Below, piece after piece: positions 10,907 to 19,307 of a stretch of 64,000 bases of DNA. Location: NCBI RefSeq assembly GCF_012932675.1, contig NZ_JAAIIF010000008.1:186001-250000 (forward strand), given 5' to 3'. How positions within the stretch are numbered: the stretch's first letter is position 1; each line of letters starts with the position of its first letter. The position numbers were made by a program, and so were the translations under genes. This DNA comes from Bifidobacterium erythrocebi. GTDB lineage: Bacteria > Actinomycetota > Actinomycetes > Actinomycetales > Bifidobacteriaceae. The notes beneath the pieces are model-generated. The model saw nothing but the letters and a program-made list of their open reading frames with translations, made no database searches and was not told where the DNA came from.

Positions 10907-11179
10907 ATGCACAATCATCCATTCGTCAGTGAGGCCCACGAGGGCAAGCCGTGGTTTGAATGGTGTGTTGCCATCATCGTCGTTCTTTCCGGCATCGTCG
11001 CCGCGTTCGGATACACAACGGCCGCCACGGTGTTGATCTCCGTGACGGCCATCATAACCGGCTCCATACGCCTGATACTGCGTGAGAAGAGCCCTTGGAA
11101 AGTACGCTCAGTCGCGTTCGACTCCTTCATCGGAATCTGCCTTGGCATCGGCCTGCTCGTTACGTACTTCAGCTTCTGA
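10907..11179 (+). CDS. Small membrane protein, DUF3017-like
   Basis: A 90-residue protein with a short hydrophilic N terminus ending at KPWFEW, followed by three hydrophobic segments. The layout matches actinobacterial DUF3017 proteins, which are of unknown function and often near purine/folate genes. The ATG at 10907 has GGGGAG just upstream; an upstream in-frame start would add an unlikely leader. The last 72 bases overlap, tail to tail, the end of the aquaporin gene on the other strand. Confidence 0.65.
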   Translation: MHNHPFVSEAHEGKPWFEWCVAIIVVLSGIVAAFGYTTAATVLISVTAIITGSIRLILREKSPWKVRSVAFDSFIGICLGIGLLVTYFSF

Positions 11180-12073
11180 CGCCTTCGCCTCAGCATTGCC
11201 CTCGGTTTCGGCTGCGGTTGCGGAATCCGTGGATTCCTGGGCGGCATCGGCGTTCTCGTCATAATCGTTGAGCTTGCTCGGATCGTCGCCCTTCTTCGGC
11301 ATCCTCACCATCATGGCCAGCGCGACCACTGCGGCGGCCAGCACCGGGCACACCCAGAACAGCCACAGCTGGGTAAGCGGGTTCTGCGTAAGGTCCTGAT
11401 TGTAGGCAAACAGCGCGATGCCGGTGGCACGAGCCGGGTTGAGCGCGGCGCCGGTCACCGGGAAGGCGATCGCGGCACCGAAAGCGTAGGCAACACCCAT
11501 GTACGCGGCATAGTTCTTCTTGCCATACTGGGTCATCGCCACCGCGATGATGACCAGTGCGGCCACGATCTCCACGGCGGCCGCCTGGCTCACGGAGAAA
11601 TTCAGACCATACTGCTGCAGCGTGGTGTAGGCGATGGAGCCCTTGTCGAAGCCATTGACGGCGGTGGTCAGCCACTGCTTGGCGGTGATGGTGGAGGAGA
11701 CGGGCAGCAGGGACTTGATCAGCAGACCGGCCAGACCGGCGCCCACCACTTGGAAGATGATGTACAGAATGCCGTCAAGAACCTTGGTCTTGCCGGTGAG
11801 CATGGCGGCCACGGTGATGGCCGGGTTGAATTGGCCGCCGGAGATCCTGCCGAGGAACAGAGTGACCGCCATGTAGACCAGGCCGGTGCCGATGGCAATG
11901 TAGGCGAGATTCAGGCTGAACACAATGGAGCCGAACGTGCAGAACACATAGATGGCGAAGCATGCGATGAACGTGCCCAGCAGTTCCGCGCCGATTCGCA
12001 GCGGCAGCGGACGAACGTCTTCGACTGTTTCGGAAGGTGCTTCCGCCTCGGGGGCGGTTGTAGCAGATGTCAT
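11108..12073 (-). CDS. MIP-family aquaporin/glycerol channel
   Basis: Membrane channel of the MIP family (321 residues). The two pore half-helices carry both NPA boxes: QFNPAITV near residue 84 and ALNPARATG near residue 213, the second with the conserved Arg. The six-helix fold is visible between residues 25 and 255. After the last helix comes a 60-residue acidic tail rich in Ala, Glu and Asp, unusual for a bacterial aquaporin. An AAAGGA Shine-Dalgarno precedes the ATG. The sequence does not settle whether water or glycerol is the substrate. Confidence 0.85.
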   Translation of the reverse strand: MTSATTAPEAEAPSETVEDVRPLPLRIGAELLGTFIACFAIYVFCTFGSIVFSLNLAYIAIGTGLVYMAVTLFLGRISGGQFNPAITVAAMLTGKTKVLDGILYIIFQVVGAGLAGLLIKSLLPVSSTITAKQWLTTAVNGFDKGSIAYTTLQQYGLNFSVSQAAAVEIVAALVIIAVAMTQYGKKNYAAYMGVAYAFGAAIAFPVTGAALNPARATGIALFAYNQDLTQNPLTQLWLFWVCPVLAAAVVALAMMVRMPKKGDDPSKLNDYDENADAAQESTDSATAAETEGNAEAKASEAEVRNEQADAKADSDEGVERD

Positions 12074-12089
12074 GTCAATCCTTTGATGA

Positions 12090-12110
12090 ATACTGTGATT
12101 AATACTGTAA
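12090..12110 (-). promoter_or_regulatory. Direct repeat in the aquaporin upstream region
   Basis: The octamer AATACTGT occurs twice in the same orientation, separated by GATT, 16-35 nt upstream of the aquaporin start in the divergent space before the rluB-like gene. It could be a regulator site; there is no independent support. Confidence 0.3.
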
Positions 12111-12213
12111 CGGGCGAAACGCTCGTCTGAACGGATGCCAGTTTAGCAGCAACCGTCAGGTACGGTAGCATAGAAAAGTTGGAAAAACCTTATAAGGCCA
12201 CGTTGGGAGAACG

Positions 12214-12987
12214 ATGCCAAACGCATATTCCCGTGCCAGGAAGGCACACGAAAACAATCAGGAAGGCATTCGCCTACAGAAGCTGCTTGCGCAGGCCGGA
12301 TTCGGCTCCCGCCGCAAATGCGAGCAGATGATCACCGATGGACGTGTGGAGGTGGACGGCGAGCTGGTCACCGAGCTCGGCACCCGCGTCGATCCGACAC
12401 ACCAGCAGATCCGTGTCGACGGTTCCCGCGTCCGCATCAGCAACAAGCACATCACCCTCGCCCTGAACAAGCCCCGCAAGGTGCTGTCCGCCATGGACGA
12501 TCCGAAGGGGCGCTACACCCTGCGCGACATCGTGGGGGACAAGTACGAGCGCATCTTCCACATGGGCCGCTTGGATTACGATTCCGAGGGCCTGATCCTG
12601 ATGACGAACGACGGCGAGCTGAGCCAGCATGTCATGCACCCCAAGTACGAGGTGGAGAAGACCTACGTCGCCACGCTGGAAGGCAAGATCTCCGGTACGG
12701 CGTGCCGCCGTCTGGTCACCACGGGCGTGCAGCTGGATGATGGCTGGATCAAGCTCGACCGTTGCGCGATCATCGACGCGACCCGTGACACGACCATCGT
12801 CAAAGTCGTGCTGCATTCGGGCAAGAACCGTATCGTCCGCCGTATCTTCGGTTCCATTGGCTTCCCGGTGAAGCGCTTGGTACGTACGCAGATCGGCCCG
12901 ATCAAGCTCGGCGACCTCAAGTCCGGTTCCTACCGCGTGCTCAGCCAGACCGAAGTCCGTTCGCTTTCCAAGGAGGTTGGACTGTGA
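12214..12987 (+). CDS. rluB: Pseudouridine synthase (RsuA/RluB/RluE family)
   Basis: Converts a specific uridine of rRNA to pseudouridine, most likely in 23S rRNA. An N-terminal S4 RNA-binding domain (residues 20-75, [19 protein letters not shown]) precedes the catalytic domain. The family motif [19 protein letters not shown] contains the catalytic Asp near residue 121. Length 257 fits RluB. The end overlaps the cmk-der start by 4 nt (GTGA), an arrangement common in Gram-positives where scpB-rluB-cmk-der are clustered. The precise rRNA target is inferred from context. Confidence 0.88.
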   Translation: MPNAYSRARKAHENNQEGIRLQKLLAQAGFGSRRKCEQMITDGRVEVDGELVTELGTRVDPTHQQIRVDGSRVRISNKHITLALNKPRKVLSAMDDPKGRYTLRDIVGDKYERIFHMGRLDYDSEGLILMTNDGELSQHVMHPKYEVEKTYVATLEGKISGTACRRLVTTGVQLDDGWIKLDRCAIIDATRDTTIVKVVLHSGKNRIVRRIFGSIGFPVKRLVRTQIGPIKLGDLKSGSYRVLSQTEVRSLSKEVGL

Positions 12988-15113
12988 TCCGAGTTGCCAT
13001 TGACGGCCCCGCGGGAGTGGGCAAGTCCTCCACGTCCAAGGCTTTGGCCAAGTATTTCGGTTTCGCCTATCTCGATACCGGTGCCATGTACCGCGCCTGC
13101 GCATGGTGGTGCCTGAAGCAGGGCATCGACCTTGACGCCGAACAGGTTGACGAGCGTGTGGTCACCGAAGCGGTGGGCGAGTTCTTCACCGGCGACCATT
13201 TCGATATCAGCGTCGATCCCGACAACCCGTCCGTGAGCGCGGACGGCGAGGACATCTCCGAGGCGATCCGTTCCTCCGAAGTGTCCTCCCACGTGTCGAA
13301 GGTGTCGAACATCATTCCCGTGCGCAACGTGCTCATCGCCGCGCAGCGCGCGTACATCGCCCGTGAGGAGTCGGCAGACTCCTTCTCCGGCGGACTGGGC
13401 GTTGTGGCCGAAGGGCGCGACATCACCACGGTCGTCGCACCCGACGCCGAAGTGCGCATTCTGCTGACCGCGCGTGAGGAAGTGCGTCAGGCACGTCGTT
13501 CCGGCCAAAGCGTTGCCGGCGTCGGCGCGGAGGATGTGGCCGCCCGCGACCGTATGGATTCCAAGGTGACGAGCTTCATGACCGCGGCCGACGGCGTCAC
13601 CACCGTCGACAACTCGGACATGGATTTCGAGCATACGCTCGACGTGCTCATCGGCATGGTCGAGGACGCCATCGAGGAGCAGGAGTACGAGCGTTACGCC
13701 GCCAACCTTGATGACTACGAGCTGGATGAGGGTGACGAGGCACTGATCTCCAATGCCGATCGAGGGGAGTCCTTCGATAACGGCAAGGGCAAGTCGGTCG
13801 GCGTGCTCGCCATCGTGGGCCGTCCGAACGTGGGCAAGTCCTCGCTGGTGAACCGTATCCTCGGCCACCGAGTCGCCGTCGTGGAGGACACTCCTGGCGT
13901 GACCCGCGACCGTGTCAGCTACGATGCCGAATGGGCCGGCACCGATTTCAAGTTGGTCGACACCGGCGGCTGGGAGGTCGATGTCGAAGGCATCGATTCC
14001 GCCATCGCCTCGCAGGCCGAGGTGGCGGTGAACCTTGCCGATGCCGTCGTGCTGGTGGTTGACGGCCAGGTGGGCCTGACCGACACCGAGGAGCGCATCG
14101 TCAAGATGCTGCGCGCTTCCGGCAAGCCCGTCACGCTGGCGGTCAACAAGATCGATGACCGCGAAAGCGAATATCTGGCCGCCGAGTTCTGGAAGCTCGG
14201 CCTTGGAGAGCCGTACGCCATTTCCGCCATGCATGGCAGGGGAGTGGGCGAACTGCTCGACGCCGCCATCGCCTCGCTGAAGAAGGCCGAGAAGACCTCC
14301 GGCTACCTTACGCCGTCGCATCTGCGCCGAGTCGCTCTGGTGGGCCGTCCGAACGTGGGTAAGTCCTCGCTGCTCAATCAGCTGGCCAAAGAGGAACGAA
14401 CCGTGGTCAACGATCTGGCCGGCACCACGCGTGATCCGGTCGATGAGATCGTGAACATGGATGGCGAGGACTGGCTGTTCATCGACACCGCAGGCATCAA
14501 ACGCCGCCAGCACAAGCTCAAGGGTGCGGAATACTACTCCTCCCTGCGTACGCAGGCCGCCATCGAGCGCTGCGAGCTGGCGCTGGTGCTGTTCGACGCG
14601 TCCGTGCCGATTTCCGATCAGGATCTCAAAGTGATGAGCTCCGCGGTCGACGCGGGCCGTGCCGTCGTGCTGGTGTTCAACAAGTGGGATGCCATGGACG
14701 AGTTCGACAAGCAGCGTCTTGAGCGCCTGTGGGCCACCGAATTCGACCGTGTCACCTGGGCACAGCGCGTGAACATCTCCGCCAAGACCGGATGGCATAC
14801 AAATCGTCTGACCCGCGCCATGCGTGAGGCGCTGCAGTCGTGGGACACCCGTATCCCCACCGGCAAGCTCAACGCGTTCCTGGGGCAGTTGCAGGCGGCT
14901 CATCCGCATCCGCTGCGTGGCGGCAAGCAGCCGCGCATCCTCTTCGCCACGCAGGCCTCCACCAGGCCGCCGCGTTTCGTGATCTTCGCCACCGGCTTCC
15001 TGGAGCACGGGTACCGTCGATTCATCGAGCGTTCTTTGCGTGAGGAATTCGGTTTCGAAGGCTCGCCGATTCAGATTTCGGTGAATATCCGCGAAAAGAA
15101 GAAGCGCAAGTAG
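12984..15113 (+). CDS. cmk-der: Fused cytidylate kinase / ribosome-assembly GTPase Der
   Basis: A 709-residue natural fusion. Residues 1-230 are cytidylate kinase: P-loop [10 protein letters not shown], the [10 protein letters not shown] substrate segment, and EGRDITTVV. Residues from about 270 on are Der (EngA), with two tandem GTPase domains. Each domain has a [11 protein letters not shown]-loop (near residues 277 and 452) and G4 motifs NKID and NKWD; a KH-like domain follows at the C terminus. CMP phosphorylation and 50S subunit assembly are thus made as one chain. The GTG start overlaps the upstream stop. The linker (about residues 225-265) is acidic. Confidence 0.95.
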   Translation: MIRVAIDGPAGVGKSSTSKALAKYFGFAYLDTGAMYRACAWWCLKQGIDLDAEQVDERVVTEAVGEFFTGDHFDISVDPDNPSVSADGEDISEAIRSSEVSSHVSKVSNIIPVRNVLIAAQRAYIAREESADSFSGGLGVVAEGRDITTVVAPDAEVRILLTAREEVRQARRSGQSVAGVGAEDVAARDRMDSKVTSFMTAADGVTTVDNSDMDFEHTLDVLIGMVEDAIEEQEYERYAANLDDYELDEGDEALISNADRGESFDNGKGKSVGVLAIVGRPNVGKSSLVNRILGHRVAVVEDTPGVTRDRVSYDAEWAGTDFKLVDTGGWEVDVEGIDSAIASQAEVAVNLADAVVLVVDGQVGLTDTEERIVKMLRASGKPVTLAVNKIDDRESEYLAAEFWKLGLGEPYAISAMHGRGVGELLDAAIASLKKAEKTSGYLTPSHLRRVALVGRPNVGKSSLLNQLAKEERTVVNDLAGTTRDPVDEIVNMDGEDWLFIDTAGIKRRQHKLKGAEYYSSLRTQAAIERCELALVLFDASVPISDQDLKVMSSAVDAGRAVVLVFNKWDAMDEFDKQRLERLWATEFDRVTWAQRVNISAKTGWHTNRLTRAMREALQSWDTRIPTGKLNAFLGQLQAAHPHPLRGGKQPRILFATQASTRPPRFVIFATGFLEHGYRRFIERSLREEFGFEGSPIQISVNIREKKKRK

Positions 15114-15121
15114 TGTTGTGC

Positions 15122-15168
15122 AGACGGCGTGGCGCGCCCATGAAACAACGCGCCACGCCGTCTTTTGG
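15122..15168 (+). terminator. Rho-independent terminator after cmk-der
   Basis: Perfect 15 bp stem beginning AGACGGCGTGG (15122-15136) and closing at 15149-15163, with a 12 nt loop and a TTTT run at 15163-15166. It starts 8 nt after the stop codon and lies before the tRNA gene. Confidence 0.9.
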
Positions 15169-15218
15169 CAAAAAGCGGATGGTTGTGCTAGATTTTCTTC
15201 TCGGTGCTGATGCACCAT

Positions 15219-15297
<79 letters not shown>

Positions 15298-15304
<7 letters not shown>

Positions 15305-15346
15305 CCGGCCCAATGCTTTCATGGCATTGGAACGGCGGGCTTCTTG
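15298..15346 (+). terminator. Terminator of tRNA-Pro
   Basis: Nested stem: outer AAGCCCGCCG / CGGCGGGCTT (15298-15307 and 15333-15342) and inner CCAATGC / GCATTGG. It starts 6 nt after the tRNA. Confidence 0.8.
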
Positions 15347-15612
15347 CGTATGGGGGCAGTATTGCGGCAGTGGACTACAGTATCCCCACGCCTTTCATCA
15401 TCTTCGAAGCTCTTTACGGGATTGCAGTATGACGTCATTTGCACATGGGCGGAGCCCAGTACTCTTTTCCCAATATGTCTCTCGAAGTTGAGATAAGCAA
15501 CGTCGAATACAGCACGGACGTCACCCATGCAACACACCGACCAGCATATATGGGTGCCCACTCAGGGCACCGAATAAGAACCACAGTTTAGACCGGATTT
15601 GACTAAAAAAAT

Positions 15613-15642
15613 TTTACTTTCCATAGCGGAAAGTGGTATTCT
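15613..15642 (+). promoter_or_regulatory. Promoter of the islet operon
   Basis: -35 TTTACT at 15613-15618, an 18 bp spacer, and -10 TATTCT at 15637-15642. The spacer and the region just behind the -10 are each occupied by a dyad with the same consensus, indicating repression. Confidence 0.65.
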
Positions 15643-15659
15643 ATTTTCCGACACGGAAA
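15618..15659 (+). promoter_or_regulatory. Twin operators TTTCC-R-NNN-CGGAAA
   Basis: Two 15 bp dyads: TTTCCATAGCGGAAA at 15618-15632 and TTTCCGACACGGAAA at 15645-15659, 27 bp apart start to start. The first lies between -35 and -10; the second begins 3 bp after the -10. They are likely binding sites for the winged-helix regulator encoded in the same operon (inference). Confidence 0.65.
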
Positions 15660-15757
15660 ACAGTTTGGCCGTCATCATGCCACGCATCCTTACGGAGTAA
15701 GTAACCGCGCACCCTGCATGATGGCAAGCCGGAAAGCGAATCGAGGTGTCCTGCAAT

Positions 15758-16321
15758 ATGGACGAGATTTCAAACGAACATTTTCAAGGCAATGCTCAGC
15801 AGAACGAGGATCTGTTCCGGACCATCGCTTCCGATCGCGTTCATCTTATGAAGCGTGTCGCGGACAACCGTCAATATGCCATCGTCTACACTGCAATCAG
15901 CACCATGCTGGTTCTGTTGTACTGGGCTGTAGGCCTTATGCTCGCCGGCTCGTTCCCCGACTCCATATGGGTCTATGCAGCCATAATCGTGTTGTGTCTT
16001 ATTCTCGGGATAGCGACAGTCGTGGTCCAGATTCTGTATAGGAACAGCACTGGAATCAAATTGTCAGCACTGACCATGCTTCCTCAAGGCGAGTTGGGCA
16101 GGAAGGCGTTCGGCGATTACAGGGTCTCTCTATCGTGCGGACTGGTCTTTGCGCTGGCATTCGTTTTGCCATGGCCTAGTTTGATAATCGGATATGCCCA
16201 GTGCCATTGGCCCGCGGCAGTGCTGTATGCGATAGCTGCAGCAGCAGTCATATACAGGACATTCCGCTGGAATCAGCACATGTGGGTATGCGCGGCGGAA
16301 GGCATCAGCCATGAAAACTGA
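15758..16321 (+). CDS. Membrane protein of unknown function (islet gene 1)
   Basis: I do not recognise a named family. The 187-residue product has a polar N terminus of about 45 residues (MDEISNEHFQGNAQQ...), two hydrophobic helices at about residues 45-65 and 72-95, a polar loop, and two more helices at about 125-165, then a short polar end: four membrane segments in all. The ATG at 15758 has GAGGTG nearby; a GTG at 15746 is an alternative. The end overlaps the regulator gene by 11 nt. Position and topology suggest an accessory protein of the transporter or a signal sensor, but this is a guess. Confidence 0.6.
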   Translation: MDEISNEHFQGNAQQNEDLFRTIASDRVHLMKRVADNRQYAIVYTAISTMLVLLYWAVGLMLAGSFPDSIWVYAAIIVLCLILGIATVVVQILYRNSTGIKLSALTMLPQGELGRKAFGDYRVSLSCGLVFALAFVLPWPSLIIGYAQCHWPAAVLYAIAAAAVIYRTFRWNQHMWVCAAEGISHEN

Positions 16322-16655
16322 ATCCAATACATCCTTACATCAGAATTCGGCAACACCACATTTCGATGAGGTAATTCATGCGCCGGTACGGCTGCGTATA
16401 TGCGGGCTGCTCAAAGCATACGGGTCGGTACGATTCGATGTCCTACGCGACACACTGGGCATCAGCGATGCCACCTGCTCCAAGCATCTAAAGACATTAT
16501 CCGAGCATGGATACGTATCGGTCAGTAAGAAGACAAACAGCTCCAAGAACTCCAAGGGGTACAGGATCACTTGGGCAACGCTTACCGATGACGGAAACAG
16601 GGCATTCCAATCCCATGTGGCCGCTCTGCGCCAGATCATCAATGGACGGGAATGA
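16311..16655 (+). CDS. Winged-helix (ArsR/MarR-like) transcriptional regulator
   Basis: A 114-residue DNA-binding protein. The segment VIHAPVRLRICGLLKAYG followed by LRDTLGISDATCSKHLKTLSEHGYV is a winged helix-turn-helix of the kind often annotated HTH_34, and a wing with several Lys residues follows. There are no metal-binding cysteine pairs of the ArsR type (the single Cys in TCSKH is within the recognition region). It overlaps the upstream gene by 11 nt. Its likely target is the pair of dyads at 15618-15659, giving autoregulation of the operon. Confidence 0.78.
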   Translation: MKTESNTSLHQNSATPHFDEVIHAPVRLRICGLLKAYGSVRFDVLRDTLGISDATCSKHLKTLSEHGYVSVSKKTNSSKNSKGYRITWATLTDDGNRAFQSHVAALRQIINGRE

Positions 16656-16666
16656 CGAGGAACCAC

Positions 16667-17332
16667 ATGAAGGCCTTTCTGTTCAAAGACAGCATTCACA
16701 TACGTCGCAGTCCAGCCGATCTCATCTCACTTTCGCTCGCGACGATTGCCATCATCGTCGCTGTGTTCCACGCGGCATCCGGCCGAGGACAACGAGAAGG
16801 TGCGGCATTGACTTCACTGATTGTCTCGTTCGTTGTCGTGGCATTGCTGATGACTCAGATCCTGCAGGAAACCATCGAGAGCGATATGGGGCAAAGCCTA
16901 TTCGATGCCTTCCATGTCGCCGGGCATTCGATCGTTGAATACTGGATGATCAAGACGACGGTCTCGGTATTGATGGCAATACCGGGGAGCGTCGTAATCA
17001 TCCTGTCGCATGCATTGCTCGCACCTGCCATTCGACCGATGCTGACAGCCGACATGTTGGCCATCATAGCGTTCGGACTGATTACAATCGCGGTATGCGC
17101 AACGGATATAGCCATGTGGCGATCCGGCAACATATTGGTAAGCACGTCTGTAACCGCCGCAACGGCTTGCATATACATCATGCTCGTGGCGAGCGCACCG
17201 TTCCCCCTGAAATCGGCAGCAGGCGGATTGTTTGCCGTCCTGGTGGGCCTCGCATCCTGCATGAAGCTGTGTCGTCTGGATCGGCGATACCCCAACACGC
17301 ATCGCGAACTGCGGATCGGCGCTATAAGGTAG
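16667..17332 (+). CDS. Hydrophobic ABC-transporter permease-like protein (islet gene 3)
   Basis: A 221-residue integral membrane protein with about six hydrophobic segments. It starts with MKAFLFKDSIHIRRSPADL, the short amphipathic lead-in common to ABC-2 type exporter subunits. The segment QILQETIESDMGQSLFDAFHVAG resembles the loop after the second helix in small ABC-2 permeases. The ATG at 16667 has GAGGA 6 nt upstream; the ATG at 16652 overlaps the regulator stop and is the alternative. Family assignment is by topology and neighbourhood only. Confidence 0.55.
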   Translation: MKAFLFKDSIHIRRSPADLISLSLATIAIIVAVFHAASGRGQREGAALTSLIVSFVVVALLMTQILQETIESDMGQSLFDAFHVAGHSIVEYWMIKTTVSVLMAIPGSVVIILSHALLAPAIRPMLTADMLAIIAFGLITIAVCATDIAMWRSGNILVSTSVTAATACIYIMLVASAPFPLKSAAGGLFAVLVGLASCMKLCRLDRRYPNTHRELRIGAIR

Positions 17333-17426
17333 CGGGCCAATCGACCTTCATCGACCGGCCCGCCAAGGAATCGCGTTAATCAATGCCGCATAACACTCAT
17401 GCCTTCTCATACTAAGGAATTCATTC

Positions 17427-18200
17427 ATGTCAGATACCACATCAACCGTCATGCCATCGACGGAACCAATCATCTCAGTGCAAAACGTCAGTTTCGGCTA
17501 CAAGCGCAACGCCACCGTGCTAGAAGGCGTCAGCTTTGATGTACCGCAAGGGCAGTCTCTGGCGATTCTGGGATATAACGGGGCGGGAAAGACCACTCTG
17601 CTTCACATCATCACAGGCCTGCTTCGTCCGAAGACAGGTCGGGCAGTCATCAATGCGAACCTAGTGCCAAGCATGCGGGATGTATTTCAGATGAACGATC
17701 AATCCTGCATGGCTGCGGAACTCACCGTACGTGAAAACATCAGGTTCCGCGCCATGCTGTTGGGCAGGACACTCGATACAGAACATATCGATGACGAGCC
17801 CATGATAAGAGCTTTCCAACTCGATGATCATCTTGACAAGAAGGTCTCCGAACTTTCGTCAGGCCTGAGAAAGAGGGCGGGACTTGCAACGGGATTGATA
17901 TTCAATCCGCATGTCATCATGTTGGACGAACCGACTAATGCCATCGACCCTCTTACCAGACGGCTCATGACCGATCTGATGAAACAACTCAAGGCCGCGG
18001 GAAGAACCGTACTCACCGTTACGCATGATCTCGAATATTGCTGGTATGTAGCCGATCGCGCAATCGTGTTGGATGACAAGCATCTGGCTAGGGACATCAT
18101 GATATCCGATTTCCATGATTATCGGGGATTCGAGGAAGCCGCGACATTGGGCAAAGAGAACAGGATCGTGGATTTCGGTCTGGGAGCTTCCCGGAGGTGA
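17427..18200 (+). CDS. ABC transporter ATP-binding protein (exporter type)
   Basis: Cytoplasmic ATPase (257 residues). Walker A GYNGAGKTT near residues 51-59; a Q-loop at FQMNDQSCMA; a signature segment LSSGLRKR, which departs from the usual LSGGQ; Walker B VIMLDEPTN; and switch His VTHDLEYCW. The order and the DEPTNAIDP segment fit exporters that partner small ABC-2 permeases, such as those for antimicrobial peptides or lipids. It is followed after 4 nt by a second membrane protein with a strong GGAGGTGA site. The substrate is unknown. Confidence 0.88.
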   Translation: MSDTTSTVMPSTEPIISVQNVSFGYKRNATVLEGVSFDVPQGQSLAILGYNGAGKTTLLHIITGLLRPKTGRAVINANLVPSMRDVFQMNDQSCMAAELTVRENIRFRAMLLGRTLDTEHIDDEPMIRAFQLDDHLDKKVSELSSGLRKRAGLATGLIFNPHVIMLDEPTNAIDPLTRRLMTDLMKQLKAAGRTVLTVTHDLEYCWYVADRAIVLDDKHLARDIMISDFHDYRGFEEAATLGKENRIVDFGLGASRR

Positions 18201-18204
18201 CACT

Positions 18205-18870
18205 ATGGCCAAGCTGACAAAAGCGCTGACGTTCCATGACTGGACGATTCTTAAACGCAACAAGGCATTCTGGGGCGTTTTGGCCGTCATGGACATATTG
18301 ACGACGCTGAGTATCGGAATGGAGGCGGCATATGACGGAACACTGTACATTCTTATGCTGCTTGCGCCAGCCATGGGATATGAGGCAGCGGCCATGTTGC
18401 TGTTCTCTATTGGGGGCAAATTCTCGATGGAAGATTTTGACGTGGAGGAAGTTGACGAGATCATCCGCCAATCGGAACATTCCATGTTCGCGTACATGCT
18501 CGCGCGCTCGATGCTGTACGTGATCCTGTCCATCGTATCGACGCTGCTGCCCCTCGCCGTGATATTCGCATGTGGACTGGCATCGTTTCATGCAATCGTC
18601 TCATGGCAGATCCTGTTCTACCTGTTGTCGACGGTGGCGACGGCGGCAAGCGGATCCCTGCTCATAACGGGTTTCTCCGGACGTTCCGGCATGCAGGCCA
18701 GCCTGCTTTGCCTGGCCAATCAATTGCCCGTATGGCTGTTCGCCGCATCATCCTTCCTGCTTCCTCAACCCTGGCCAGCAATGATTTTGGTGGTATTCAT
18801 GGTTGCGACGATATACATCGCCGTCCACATCGACCGGAAGCATCATGTCAATACGCTGCGGACGCTGTGA
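18205..18870 (+). CDS. Second ABC-transporter permease-like membrane protein (islet gene 5)
   Basis: A 221-residue protein with about six hydrophobic segments and a cytoplasmic N terminus (MAKLTKALTFHDWTILKRNKAFWG). It has the same length as islet gene 3, suggesting a heterodimeric permease around one ATPase. The acidic loop MEDFDVEEVDEIIRQSEHS resembles the equivalent loop in the partner protein. The start is set by GGAGGTGA 5 nt before the ATG; the frame extends upstream into the ATPase gene but without support. A weak hairpin (CACAA / TTGTG, 18871-18886) follows the stop. Confidence 0.6.
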   Translation: MAKLTKALTFHDWTILKRNKAFWGVLAVMDILTTLSIGMEAAYDGTLYILMLLAPAMGYEAAAMLLFSIGGKFSMEDFDVEEVDEIIRQSEHSMFAYMLARSMLYVILSIVSTLLPLAVIFACGLASFHAIVSWQILFYLLSTVATAASGSLLITGFSGRSGMQASLLCLANQLPVWLFAASSFLLPQPWPAMILVVFMVATIYIAVHIDRKHHVNTLRTL

Positions 18871-18988
18871 CACAATCACTGTTGTGGCGCTCACGATTAG
18901 ACAGCATCAGGGGGGAGAAAAAGAGAGAACCGTACATATCGAAACCCGCGAAAAGCATGACGGATGCTCATTTGTGACATTCGGCGAT

Positions 18989-19027
18989 TCGCGGGTTCAA
19001 ATCCCGCCGGCCCGACCGAAAAGCCCG
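18989..19027 (+). repeat. Right attachment-like repeat (attR), partial tRNA-Pro
   Basis: Exact 39 bp copy of 15266-15304. Only the tRNA 3' end is present: there is no D arm or anticodon arm upstream, so it is not a second tRNA gene. It is followed by a diverged version of the tRNA terminator (AAGCCCG at 19021-19027 and CGGGCTT at 19059-19065). Confidence 0.85.
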
Positions 19028-19066
19028 TCATTCCAATGTTCTTAAGGCATCGGAACGGCGGGCTTC

Positions 19067-19307
19067 GTCGTATTCTTGGGCGAATTTGGGCGATGAACGT
19101 ATCTTCCCCCGTCTTTTCCACTTCGAGTGCCGAGATTTGCACGCCCACCTTGGCGTGGGGTAAGGTACGGTACAGACGGTCGGCATGTGCTGGAAGGGTC
19201 TGTTTCCTGAAGAGAGGCGGAAGGCACGCCGATGGACCAGAGATAATTCAACTACGCATGGTCTGAATCATGATTCGAGCCATGCTCATTAGGGAGGAAA
19301 TGCTTCC
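19067..19307. other. Leader region of the UGPase gene
   Basis: No gene seen in this 241 bp. It contains an inverted repeat CACGCC-CACCTT-GGCGTG at 19140-19157, which could form a leader hairpin, and the GGGAGG ribosome-binding site 9 nt before the UGPase ATG. Confidence 0.45.

Larger units (their letters stand above)
15343..15757. other. Intergenic leader of the islet operon
   Basis: No convincing gene in this 415 bp. It contains a perfect hairpin GGTGCCC-ACTCA-GGGCACC (15553-15571) of unknown role, then the AT-rich promoter and operators at 15613-15659, then about 98 nt of leader. Short open frames here read across the tRNA/terminator sequence or lack ribosome-binding sites. Confidence 0.6.

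Noticed and set aside
12930-15218. Long minus-strand open frame (762 codons) opposite cmk-der
   Set aside because: Antisense shadow of a secure gene; composition rich in His, Gly and Gln typical of reversed coding strand.
15553-15571. Terminator reading of the hairpin GGTGCCC-ACTCA-GGGCACC
   Set aside because: No T-tract on either strand and no gene ends nearby; left as an unexplained hairpin.
15343-15757. Integrase or excisionase gene in the islet leader
   Set aside because: Short frames here lack ribosome-binding sites and any integrase-like residues; treated as non-coding.
18964-19066. Second tRNA-Pro gene at the right islet border
   Set aside because: Only the T arm, 3' acceptor strand and terminator are present; the sequence upstream cannot form D and anticodon arms. 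It is an attachment-site copy.
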